Made by a program: the position numbers and the translations under genes. From positions 147,679 through 211,678 of the forward strand of contig ML986663.1 in NCBI GenBank assembly GCA_010094045.1: a stretch of DNA of 64,000 nucleotides, in the 5' to 3' direction. Source of the DNA: Lojkania enalia. Taxonomy: Eukaryota; Ascomycota; Dothideomycetes; Pleosporales. How positions within the stretch are numbered: position 1 is the stretch's first letter; every line of letters begins with the position of its first letter. Below, in pieces: positions 34,757-46,277 of the stretch. The notes beneath the pieces were generated by a model. That model saw nothing but the letters and a program-made list of their open reading frames with translations, was not told the DNA's origin and searched no databases.

Positions 34757-37700
34757 GATGACCGAGGCGGCGGCGAGAGAGCCGTGCGAGAGGGATTGGA
34801 GAGTTTCAGGAGAGCTCCAGGGTCCAGAATAAGCTTGTTTGGCGGTGCGGAAGCGTAAACAAGCCGGGCGTCGCGTTACAGCACAGAAAAGCGGCCGGGA
34901 TTTATCGATTGCACGCGCAAGGACTCGACAAGGCAAAGGTAGCAAAGAAATGAGGATCGCGGCAGTGGTGGAGGTGGCATCGCAATTATTAAAACTGTCT
35001 GGCAGTGGATCCAGGAACACGACGCTTGGGCGCGCTAGAGCAAAAAACGGCCTGAAGGGGGACCAACAGCTGGTGATCGATGGGCACCACGGCCAATCAT
35101 GCGCCGCCGTTGCCCCACCTATCGTCGTGCTTGCGGACTACACGGAGGCGGAAGCTCCAAAGCCGAGAGGGCGCATTGTCACCTCATTCTCGGAAGGCGA
35201 ACAGGTCGGCCTCGTGCCACCCCCTCGCCGTATGTACTTGACGCGCACACGTTCGGCCTGGGGAATTGTACAATTGTTCAGTTTTGGCTGCTTCACCGCT
35301 TCTTCGAGAGCGGGTCCATGACAAATTCGTCCTCCGCCATCGCTAGTATTCCGAGCATTCTGATGTTCCGGTGCGGAGTTTAGTGAGCAGGAATGGCTCC
35401 TATTTGGTGTGGTCTTTGAGTAGCAGTGTACGGAGCGAAAGTGACCATGGTTCTTGCTAGGATATGTGGTAGCGATTTACATTCTCAGTGGCTCCTTCCA
35501 TTCAAGCTTCTATGTTCTTCTCCCCTCAGAGTGGCTACCTGTCTTACTGCCTATTGTATCGTCCCCAAAAAAATTTTATTTTAATTTTAAATCTTAAATT
35601 TTAAATTTTTCTCTCATTCTAATATCAGCCTTCATACCGCTCGATCTTTGTCTCCATATATCTTCTTGCTGTTCTCATAGATTTTGACGATACGCCATAC
35701 TGCACTGTGTGAAATAGAGCCTGACGGATGCGTGATTCTTAGCTAGTTAGGTGGCCTCAGTGTCCATCTTGCAGCTAGGTCAGCAAGTTTCTTCCAAACG
35801 AAGTTGATACAGGTCATCCGAGCCTTGTTGAAGTGTTGAGGCCAAATCCTGGATGTTCCATTGCGGACGCAACTCTGTCACACGTGGACCATTCTGCCTA
35901 GAGATTGCTTCGCTTTTGCCCTACCCCTTGTTACGTTTCCCCAGTGCCGCACACTCTTGTTCTACTCAAAGCGCAGAACGCACAGTCGAATCGATACAAC
36001 TAGACTGAGCCATTGATGGCTATCAGTAGCCCGATGAGACTTAGACGTTTTCAATTCTTGGCGCTAGCCGACAGCTAGAGTGCTTCTTCCTATTAATCAA
36101 GCATCTCATCGTCAAACGATGACCGCCTTGCCCTTCTCTCCCAGCGCTACGTTAGCAAAGTCTCGAATGGGACCCCGACAGACCGAAAAGCTACTTACAC
36201 CTCGGTGGCGTAAAGCCGATTCCAATCGGAAGAACTACTCAATGAACAATCGATAACAGGTGTTGAAGCAGAGCTTTGTCTCGCGAGTCTTCCGCTCAGC
36301 AAGTCACCCGCTCGGATGGTAATGCTGGAAGAAGTAAGAAGCCGCCACAGCGGGAATGCAGCTGCGGGAGCAAAGGGAATGCGTTATAGATCGAAGCCAA
36401 CTATGGGGCAACTCGCAAAGTCTGAATTCCTGGAATGCCGTGGATAGGGATTCGAGTTGTTGTCGCCGAAAGTGACTTAAGGGGGAGCTTCAAGCTTGGG
36501 GATTTCTAGTTCCTACCGCTCAAACCGAATTCATAGTTCCATCCGACTCCGAGATGTTGGTTTATACCTGCCTGTGCGTTCCCACATACCCAGTTCGGAA
36601 GTGAGAGCGGGCTTGCGGGTAGCATCTAATTACGGCATACAGCAGCCATATCCAGCAAGAGCGCAATACGCTCCTTCCCACAACTTCATGGCCATCAATC
36701 AAGCGACTTCCCTTCGGAGTTCTTGAAGGGCATAAGCTCATGATCTGGCTTCGAACAATTTTGCATTCCTTAACCTTCAGGATTGACTCCCACTCACTAT
36801 CTCAACTATTCCCTGATTCCGTGCAATGGTCTTGGGAGACCGTTAGGCCAAGGTCGGTTAGGCGCGGGGGCTAGCCAGGCCCAAGAGAGAGGTAGTAAGG
36901 TGAGTTGCAACCCTTCCAAATTCTCCAAGGAGAAAACTAATATCAGCAAGCCGCCTATGATACTATGCTGACGAACCTGCCTTGTAAGAGCAATAGTTGT
37001 ATACACCTAGTTAAGTCACTTCTTAGCAAAGCCGCCTCTCAGAGGTACATGCTAGCAACGAGGACGATAGAACCAAGTGCTTGAATACCAATTAAGAATT
37101 ATACAGGCCTTCGATGATCGAAGGCACACCTCAGGTTAGCCTTATCTCATCTCTGCACCACAGTCGACTTTTCCGGTGCGTGAGCTTTGCTTGGAAATTC
37201 TACTTGGCGTGGGTGTGAGGGGCGCTTGAGTAATGTACGATATCCCTGTTCTCTTCTCATTTCTTTGTCATATCTACTACTTGATACCACAATGCAGCTT
37301 CGGCAAGGTTACAAGATGAGCCGGAAATTGACATCGGTATCCCGGGCATTTCGTTCAAGAGGGATGCCAAAGATGCAACCATTTGTTTGCCAGCTCCGCA
37401 TCTATGCGGGACCCAAGCGCCATGAATGTACAATCCACGTCACTCTCGATCGTCATCGCCCCTTTCTGTCATCTCCAGTCTTTTCCTCTTCTACATAGCT
37501 ATGCTCTGTGCTTAGGTGAGATGATAGTCGCAGGTCATATTGGGCATCTTCATTATTCGACAGTAGGGTCCCTCACATTATTCCGTATACGGCCATGCCA
37601 TTATCACGCGCTATGGGCAACAATTCGCAACTCTGATACCTTGCCCTTTTCCATCAGACTGTGCATAACCTGTGGGCGATTGCCAACTTACGCTTTCGTG

Positions 37701-40387
37701 GCGGACTTTTCATCTGTAGTCAGTTCTATATCTCCTCGCTTAGAGGACCTAGTTTCAGTTTCGAGGACCAGAGTTAGCTAAATTTATCTACAACTCGAGT
37801 CATGGGAGCGATGTAGTAATGCACCGCCCGCTACATGGGGAAACAACCTCGGCGAGCAACACCAGTCAAATCACGCAAAACGCCGAACGACGTCCTGATC
37901 CTCAGTGTGCTAAAGTGATACACTTCTGAGTAGGGTGTAGGATACTTATACTTCATTGGTGCTGTCATATGCTAGCCCCAACTCTAGGACTGTCGCTGAT
38001 CTTTCGAAGCATTTCACCTAGCACTTACTACGGAAAACCAGGGTTTCCGCTCCGGGTCGGCGTAATAGAGACTAGAAGACAACATATATGAGATAAGCCT
38101 TTTCAGTTCTTAGTACTTATCAGATAGGCATCTGGAGTACAACCCACCTACGGCTTCGCCACGCATTGAACTGCGACGGCGCTAGTCGTCGGGGACTTAT
38201 TGGATTCGTCCAGACGGACTTTGGGCGGCGTACTACGGCATCACGATGCAGTAGATCACTCGATCCGCGCGCATGCTTTATCGAGTGGATCCCCCGGATT
38301 TCCATAGCTCGGCATAGCTATTAGTAGGCCGATAATAACCTTAGCTGCATGTTGCTGGTGCTAGGCTGGGATTGGTGGTAGCATTTGAGTCCCGATGTGC
38401 CGGTGTGCCGAAAAGAGGCCAGATAGCGGACTAGCAACGCAACTCAACCACACGAGAGTTTGCGGATGAAAGTTTCTTGCAGCGGAGAGAAGTCAAACGA
38501 GAGTGTCTAGTTCGATAATGACGAATACGTCTGTAAACCTCAACCTGTCAAACCTGCATATATTTTCTATCAAGAAAGAACTCGGACCGTATATGGGCCA
38601 TTCCAGCTCCCTAGGCTGAATGCGGTTTTAAAGCTTCTTCGTTCCATGTAGTCTCTCACTGGGAAGACGTCGCCTCGGAAGGAGAAGACAGTGAATTGAC
38701 GATGCACTGGAAGTTGGAAGCAGATTCCACTTTTCGGAGTAATCTTCGGCTTCATATATATTTCCAATGTTCACAGTCTAATGAGAGATGATGACATGGG
38801 CTCTAAGCAGCTTAACACGGTCTACTTACGTATGCTCCCGCCCCTCTTCGTTCCACATGCGGCCACGTCTGTGTAGGCGAGATTATTCTGTAGCCACAAG
38901 AGAATCCGAGATTCTGGAAATCGCTCCCTAAGGTCTTCCTGACACGAGGTGGATCTCTGTCGTGTATGCCTAAGACTGCAGGCCTCGGAATGAACGAGAC
39001 TCAAGCACCTCCCAGACGCGGAGTGCGCGAAGACAGACCCGGAGGAAAGGCTCAGTGCGTAGCATGACGATTCAAACAGGCCCGAGAAACAGGATCATCA
39101 CGTCGTACATTGGCCACAAGACCCGGTAAATCGGCTCCATGTTGCGAAGGAGTGCGCGAAGACGAACCCGGGTGACAGGTTCCATGTCAGATGGAAAGGA
39201 GATTGTGCTACTGTGATTAGACTTGCGACTGCAGCTTCGGCACCTATGTGAACGGCATGGCGCCCCTATGGAGCAACCTAGAGCCGTCATAGTTGTACAA
39301 ATCTTCCAAATCGCACGTTCGCGCGGCATGGCACGAGAGGGTTCGGAAACACTAGCGCATAGATCTGGTTTTTGTGGAGGATGGTGGTGTAGGAGTAGTG
39401 GGTTGCTGGGATCGGAGGGACTATGATACAAAAACGTTGCTACATTACAGTGTGTAGGTATAAAGCACGTATGACCACGTTCCGGTGTCGCTCACCCACA
39501 CCCCAGTCAAGCCAAGCAACTTGTCCGATTTCCTATTCTGTAGCTCGCTGCAGCGGACGCCTGTTCGAGTCTTCGGTTTTTCGTACGTCAGCGTAGGTGC
39601 GCTGAAACAGCTAATACCAACACCCTCAGATACATATTCTTGGCCATGAATATACACTTAGTATAGTATAATTATTGACTGGGGTTTCCCAAAACCGAAC
39701 CACTAAGCCAACCGCCCCCGGCCATCTCCCCAAGCCTTTCCAGCGCCTCGGTACCTAAGCGAGCGCGCCATTGCCTAGCCCCATCTCGGGCAGTTTCATC
39801 CCGGGATTAGGCAATGGGATGCCGACATTCGGGGCAAGTGCAGGCGATAGGCGCTTGGGCGAGCAGCTGGTCGTATTTATTGGAGATGAGGGAGAGTTGA
39901 TGTTTGGTGGGATGTGGCGGCGGGCGGGCGGGGTGCATAATGTTGAAAAAGCGGCATGGACGAATCAGCGAGGCGGTGACTGCAGCAATTTTTTCTCTCT
40001 TGCTCGCGCGAGTTCGGAACATTCCTGTTCTTGGTGTTGAGAGGGATGGGGATATCGAGGGCGTCCATGCGCCGCGCGAATTGACTGACACACGACAACC
40101 CCAACGCAACCCACTCTGGACTGCAGTACAGGGCAAGTCGCTCGCAGCAAAATCTCTCCTCCACGCACAAAAAAATTTTTTTCTACCGCCTCGTGACGGG
40201 CTGCCAAATACCTCAATGCCCCCATCCCGATCTTCTCACCCCATCCATCCTCCTTCGAATATCGCGCAGCGCAGGCGCACAAGTACAGAACGCATTATGT
40301 ACGTGTCAAGCGTTTGCTGAACCGGAGACAAAAGGCGACTACTCAACACTCTTTGTCGTCGCGATAAGCATGGGGCCTGGAACGGGA

Positions 40388-40404
40388 CCCCCCCCCCCCC
40401 CCCC
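40388..40404. repeat. Poly-C tract
   Basis: Seventeen consecutive C on the + strand; a long G-run on the - strand that could form quadruplex-prone or error-prone sequence. Confidence 0.9.
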
Positions 40405-42412
40405 TGGCCCGCATCCCCCTCCCCGCTCCCACTCCGCCCACCTACGCCTTGGCACCGCATAAGCGAACTCGTTAACCACAGCGCAAACTGGCTACAACAG
40501 CATGATGCGTCACACCGTCCTCACCTTACGTACCTATGTGCACACCGCATCCCTCTCAGCTGCGGGCCTGTCGCTCATATCCTAATGCGTTTCCCGCATG
40601 CTACTCCTTGTTCTAGCCTATGTCCTGTTCCTTGCAATTGCTGGGTGGCGATGGGCGTCATATGCGTATGTATATTGTATGTATGCAGGTGTTAGGAAGA
40701 TCCCGGTTGAGGGCAACTCCAGATCTGCACTAGCGCGCCCGGTCGATCGCCCGTCCGATACCAGAAGCTGCGATCGGAAAAAAATCTTGATTTTCCCTCT
40801 CTTTTCCAGGCCCTACATGAGGGGACCTGAATGCGTTTTGGAGCCTCACCTTTCGCCTCATTCTTCCTTCAGTTCGGCTTGGTGTGTCTCTTCAAAGTCG
40901 ATTTATGGTCGGTGGTTTCCTTTTCTTTTCTTTTTTTTTCTTTTTTCCTTTTTTGGTTGGACGGATGTTGGTGTGTATGCCTATTCTGTTTATCCGTCTG
41001 ACGGATTTCGAAGTGGTAAATAGTTTGACCGGAGGATCGAAAACAGTGCGTGAAACAGACGGAAGCCCTGGATCCTGCAACCTTGTTGGGTCAGACCCAA
41101 CAGCTCGCTGATTGGCCCCTACGCGAGAAGGCCCCGGGCACGGGATGCCTAGATACGGCTATGCAGATTGTCGCTTGGCGGTTCCCTCCGCCGCGGAGAA
41201 ACCTCATCTTCTCTCCTACATAGTTATCTATGCTGGGGAAGGTTTGCAATGTATCGGTTTCTCCTATGGCATTTTGTGCGCGACTCTGCCACTGAGAGAG
41301 AAAAGCTTCGCGTTAGCTAGTCGCCGAGGCGACATATGTATGTATAGAGAGGTGTAGTGGTCTTCTGCTCTAGTTCAAACGTCGAAGCTTCGACAGCGAT
41401 CCGGTTTATGTGGATACCAGACAGCGGGCCCTCGCATCTACCCGTTAAATCCTTTTTGACCCTCTTTTTATGCTTCGACGCCCACACTGTACTGACACTC
41501 TGATCAAGCGTTCTTCTACTGTTATAACTCCCAATACTACAAGCCTTCCACGGGCCATGCGTATGGCTCGTGCTCCCCCGAAATCTACCTACATACATAT
41601 ATGGATGGACAGACATAGACACGCAGTGAATACTCTCAAGTAAGCGATACCCCGTCGCAGACCGCTACCGATTAGATAAGCCCAAGCCCTGCCCTCCCCC
41701 GTTTCCAGGTCGATTGCTTGCTTGCTTGTTCGCGCCCATCTGTCAACCGGCACATACGCCCGCCCGCACGCATATACATACATACATGCGTATATGTTTA
41801 TGTGCGGAGTAGATCTCATCACATCCCCAACGCACCAACAAGCGAAAGGCGAGCAGTGTTCACGCTCCGTCCCTTCCCGCCTCCTCTCGCTTGTGTACGT
41901 ATGCACGAATTGTCTGGCTGCGCGTACTCGAGAAAGTGGCGCTTGATCACCATGTCCCACTTCCATCCATAGCGAGCTGGACTGGCCCATGGAAAACGTG
42001 CAAGGGTTCCCATAGTGTCCTATATCGTATCAAATCTCAAATACGATACACGCAAAATGGAGGCGGCGCGCCCACTTATCATTCGCCCGGCTTCTAGATG
42101 CACTAACGCCGCCATGCGTAACACCTTTTTGCCCATAACTATGATACAAAGTCTGGCCCGCGGAAAACTCACTTAGGCGTCACAAGTGAAGGCAGTGGTT
42201 TCGGAGAAAGGCTCTCACATTTGCCAAATTCCAGGCTATACAAATATCAACAACAGCACATAGCTGAAACAAAAACAAAAATAAAGGGGGTATCCGTAGG
42301 TGCCCTAATGCACACTACACACCAAGGGACGGTTAGGAAGAGACTCAGGAAAAAAAAAAGGTATTAAAAACCATCATATGGGAACCCCCATATAATGAAC
42401 ACCGCGCAAAGA

Positions 42413-42413
42413 T

Positions 42414-42444
<31 letters not shown>
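42413..42444. repeat. T8A24 homopolymer tract
   Basis: Eight T followed directly by 24 A, 220 bp downstream of the AZF1-like stop codon. It might lie in the 3' region of that gene; function unknown. Confidence 0.85.
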
Positions 42445-42663
42445 TTACACAAGATGGCCCATCTCTGCACTAGATTGGGCATCACACTGCACCGTCCCAG
42501 ATACTCCAATCCTCCAAATGCAACTGATGCCTGCTGTGACTCGTGCGCCTATCCCAGACCCTTCGTAGTAGACCCATAGAACTCCGGTAATTGTCGTGAC
42601 GTATGCTATCGTTATAATGGGGGCAGCCGTATTGTTCGTACAGTGGTTCGTATAGGACCGGAT

Positions 42664-44277
42664 TCAGTACATCTTCCGCTCCGGGAAGACCATGTCGTCG
42701 TAGCCATTGCTTTGCCCCTGGAAAGTGGGTTGTATGGTGGCGTTAAAGTCGTAGCTGTCGTTGACTTTGGTCGTGGCATCGGAGGATAGGGACGAGGAGC
42801 GACTGCTTCGGCCGCTGCTCGTGTGGTGGAAAGATTCGGCATAGTTCCGGTTTGCCGATGATGCAGTCAGAGTTGGTGGGAATGAGGAGCTGCTGGAGAC
42901 GGTGGCGTTCAGTGTAGAAGAGATTCTTCGGTCCTTGCCCCTGCCTTTGATGCCCTTGTTGGAGTTTTTGTACAGTGCCGCAAAGTACTCCCAAAGCTCC
43001 CTGTCCTTTTCCGAAACTAAATCGCCTTGACGGTAGGATGCGAATTTCTGCGTGTAGTAACGCAGCGTTGTGGCGTGGAATTTGTTCTGATGTGACTACG
43101 AGCCATTAACGACATCCTTCAATCTTCAATTCACGGGCATACCTTTAAGTTGCCAAGCTGGGTGAACTGTTTTCCGCATTGGTCCAACTTGCAGGTAAAA
43201 GGCTTGATCTGCTGATGGACAATCTTGTGGGCCCGAACGTTTCCACGCTGAGCAAAGGTTTTGCCGCAAATATCGCAACTGTACGGCCTTTCTCCAGTGT
43301 GTCTCCTCTCGTGCGTCTGGTGAAGTTAGCAGATGTTCTAATTTGGGGGTAGGTGTGCTCGCCTTTAGGTTACCGAGTTGAGAAAAGCGTTGACCGCAGT
43401 TGGGTTCCTTGCACAGCTGGGACCACAGTCAGAACAATTTTCCTGCAGCACTTTCGCTGCCACTTACGAAAGGCTTAACGCCGGTATGGGCGCGAGTGTG
43501 GATGTCGAGATGCGTCTTCTGGTAGAAGCTCTTTCCGCAGTCAGGTAGGCTGCAGTGGTACCGCTTCTTCGGCTTCATTACTGCCTTTGGCGTCCCTTCC
43601 TCCTGGATCGAGTATGAGCTGACTGCTACATCCGTCGCATGCTGTTTAGGAGTCTGGCTCACCTTGGGAGGGGAAGGAGGCGGTTGATTCGGCTTTTGCT
43701 TGGCCTGGATTGCTTTCATGAGGGTGTCAACGTCGGTAGAGAAGTTGATGCCGGTGCCATTTTCGGTGGATCTAGAGGGAGCTGGCTTGTAGTCCTCGCT
43801 GTAGGAGACATCATTAAACAGCTGGCTAGTCTGAATGGGCGAGCCGCTCTCGGATTTCACTGTCGGGGTTCTCTCTGTAGGAAATGCATTGCGTGCCTCG
43901 CGTACTGTGGGCAGGGGCTGAATGTCCGTGGTTCCCGATCCAGAATACGATGTAGAGTGGGAAATGGAAGGCGGATAGCTCACAGGAAAGGCTTGCTGCA
44001 TGTTGTAAGGATTGACCGACAGAGAATCAAACGCGAAGGCTCCAGGTTGGTAAGGTACCGATGTTGTCAAGGTATGCGGTTGAAAAAGCGGCATGTTGAT
44101 GTCCAGTGGGGTAGTAGTCGCTTGGTAGGCTCTCGAGGTGGGTGGGTTGGACACTGTCCTGGAGGAGTTTTCGTATGAAGGGACTAAGCTCGACATGTTC
44201 ATGTTGGGGATGTGGATGGCTTGGTCAGTTCGACGTTGCCAGAGGCCTGCGGGTTGGGGTGCAACGACGGCGGCCAT
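42664..44277 (-). CDS. AZF1-like C2H2 zinc-finger transcription factor
   Basis: Exons complement(42664..43095, 43143..43316, 43363..43416, 43468..44277) encode 489 aa. The first ~230 residues are Ser/Thr/Pro/Gln-rich. Four C2H2 fingers follow: [21 protein letters not shown] (about 241-264), [39 protein letters not shown] and [21 protein letters not shown]. After them comes [20 protein letters not shown], which resembles the segment following the fingers of yeast Azf1, a glucose-dependent regulator of carbon and cell wall genes. The C-terminus is Ser-rich. Exon 2 is only 54 nt and encodes half a finger. Intron 2 (43317-43362, 46 nt) has a GC donor (AAG|GCGAGC), a perfect TGCTAAC branch site and a CAG acceptor; no GT donor restores the finger. 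Finger number and tail support the Azf1 group; target genes are unknown. Confidence 0.9.
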
Positions 44278-44901
44278 TGCTGATAAAAGAGGACGTGCCA
44301 GTGACAGGCAGTGGGGTAGAGGAACTATATGTCTTGGACAGAAGAAGGATGGGCTGGGAAGCGAGTGGAGGTGAGCAATAGCGGGCGGGACCGAAGGCTG
44401 GCGGGTTTATGTGTATCTAAGGCAGTGTGGAGAAGCGATATGTTGGCGATGAACAAGACGAGATCGGATGGCGTGGGAGGAAGGCGGTCATGAGGTGAAG
44501 ATATGCAGAGAAGCTTGTTTGCGGCCAGTAGCGGACGGGGGAGAACTTGGGGGTCTACATATAGAGGCGGGCCCGATCAAGACGTCTAGCAACGCATCCC
44601 GCGAAACGGCAAGGATGACGATGTTGTGGAGCAGACAGAAAGAGCTAGGGACAAGGAGGGACAAGGGGGGCAGTCTAAGATCGAGACCACTGGTGCGGCA
44701 GGACGGCGAACAAGCAACAGTCAGCGCTCGCGTGCAAGTAAAGGCGTGATGGGGGAGATGGGCACAGAGGAGCTCGGCATGAGGCAGTTGTTTTAGTGAG
44801 CGCCGGAAGGGTGTGGGTGATGGTGGCCAGAGGGACGGCCAAGTAGGTAGGGATGGGGGGCAGGCAGGAAGCAGGGAGGCAGGCAGGGCAGGCAGGGCAG
44901 G
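44278..44901. other. Upstream region of the AZF1-like gene with GGCA tandem repeats
   Basis: G/A-rich on the + strand. From about 44860 to 44901 it becomes tandem GGCAGG/GGCA units that run directly into the assembly gap. Confidence 0.6.
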
Positions 44902-44911
44902 NNNNNNNNNN
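44902..44911. other. Assembly gap (10 N)
   Basis: Ten N characters. The left side is GC-rich tandem GGCA sequence, the right side is AT-rich transposon sequence. The true gap size is unknown and the join may be a scaffolding decision. Confidence 0.98.
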
Positions 44912-46277
44912 TAATCGTATAAAGGACTTTTATATAAGTATTAATTGTAACCTAAATTTATATATATTACTTAGAGTTTTAAACTATTAGAAGTCTTCTT
45001 ATAAAAGTAGTTCTAGTAGGGTATATAATTATATATTAAGGTAATCTAATATAACCTACGCGTTTAGAGGAATAATTTCTATTACTTTAAAAGCTTTTTA
45101 ATAGTTCTTATATATAAATATATTAAAAAACATATTTTTAAAAGCTGGAAGAAAGCTTTTTTTATTAATATAGTAGACGCGTTAGCGCGCTAAGTCTTAT
45201 ATATACTATAAATACTTCAGCTTTAATAGTAAGAAGTAAACTATATTAAGAGGCTGAAGTATATATAATAAATAAGAAGATATATAAAGCGTTAGGATCT
45301 TTTATATAAGGTAGTAATTTTTAAATTCCTAGTTAAGGTGGTTTTATAACCGTCTAAAATAAGTAGCTTATATAATCCTACCTAACGCATTTTTATATAC
45401 TTATTAATGTACTTTAGCTACTTAAAACTAAATATATTATTTATCCAGCTATTTTTAGAGACCGAAATTTTCTAATTATATAGTATACCTACTTCTTTAT
45501 ATTATATAGAAATATAGACGCGTTCTTTATAGATAATAAATAGTAGGGTTATATACGTAGTAGTATAAATATTCTAGATAACTATAACCTCCTCGTAATT
45601 GTCTAGCTATATAAGAGTAGGTTTTATATAATATTCTAAACCTATAATAACTTTTATAGTACTAATAATACTTATCTAAAAGCCTATCTTATTAAAGTTA
45701 TAGATATTATTATTATATATACTATATTTTACAATTATATTCTATACGAGCTTAAACTATATATTAATAACCTTTAGATTCTCTTATTTTATTCTTTAAC
45801 AATCTTTTACTCGATTAAAAACTAATTTAAGCTTGTTTATATACGCTATAAATTGTTTAAACTAATTCTTTTTTATAGATATTCTACTATATACGCCTAA
45901 TAGTTTATCTCCTATATCTACTACCTTATATAGCTGGGGCGTAAATCCTTATAAATTAAAGTTAAGAATATATTATACAATTATTTATTCTTTAGTTATT
46001 ATAAACTTCTAGTAATTTAGTTATATATAAGGGCGAAACGCAATTCTATAAAGTTAAGTAGAGAGTTGTTAATATTGTATATTAAAAGCTATAGTAGCGC
46101 GTCATACGCTCTTAAATTAGCCTAATTTATACGCTTATAAGGTAAGCTTAATTCTACCTTCTTATTAAATTAATAGAAGGTTATATTATAGATTTATTAT
46201 AGTTCGTACGTAGTATTTATAATGCTAAGAAAAAGTAGCCGCTTTAATAGTTTAGCTGCTTTAATAGTAGAATACGT
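44912..46277 (-). mobile_element. pogo/Fot1-like transposon copy B1 (cut by the gap)
   Basis: The right terminal inverted repeat (about 46228-46277, AAGAAAAAGTAGCCGCTTTA to ...GAATACGT) is intact and followed by TA. Inside, the sequence runs parallel to copies A1/A2 (same orientation) but is strongly AT-shifted. About 1,366 bp remain; the left end would lie beyond the gap if the element had the 1,849-bp length of its relatives. No open transposase frame survives. Confidence 0.85.

Larger units (their letters stand above)
34757..42663. other. 7.9 kb stretch without a supportable gene
   Basis: The left end should contain the ERG3 promoter. The remainder holds only short frames without domains, no tRNA-like cloverleaf that I can see and no intact mobile element. 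Visible low-complexity features are an AT-rich block near 35570-35620, a run of 17 C at 40388-40404, a T/C-rich tract near 40920-40955, CATA-type repeats near 41590 and 41770, and T8A24 at 42413-42444. A minus-strand frame at 39807-40136 ends in CTCPECRHPIA but could not be built into a gene. Near-duplicates of 'gagtgcgcgaagac' occur at about 39020 and 39150. Confidence 0.5.

Noticed and set aside
33929..35020. 363-codon minus-strand frame overlapping ERG3
   Set aside because: Same strand but another frame; low-complexity Ser/Thr/Pro product, while the ERG3 exons in the correct frame explain the locus.
39807..40136. Possible small minus-strand gene ending CTCPECRHPIA
   Set aside because: Two frames show protein-like pieces (one starting MDALDIPIPL) but I found no splice or frame that joins them and no recognisable family.
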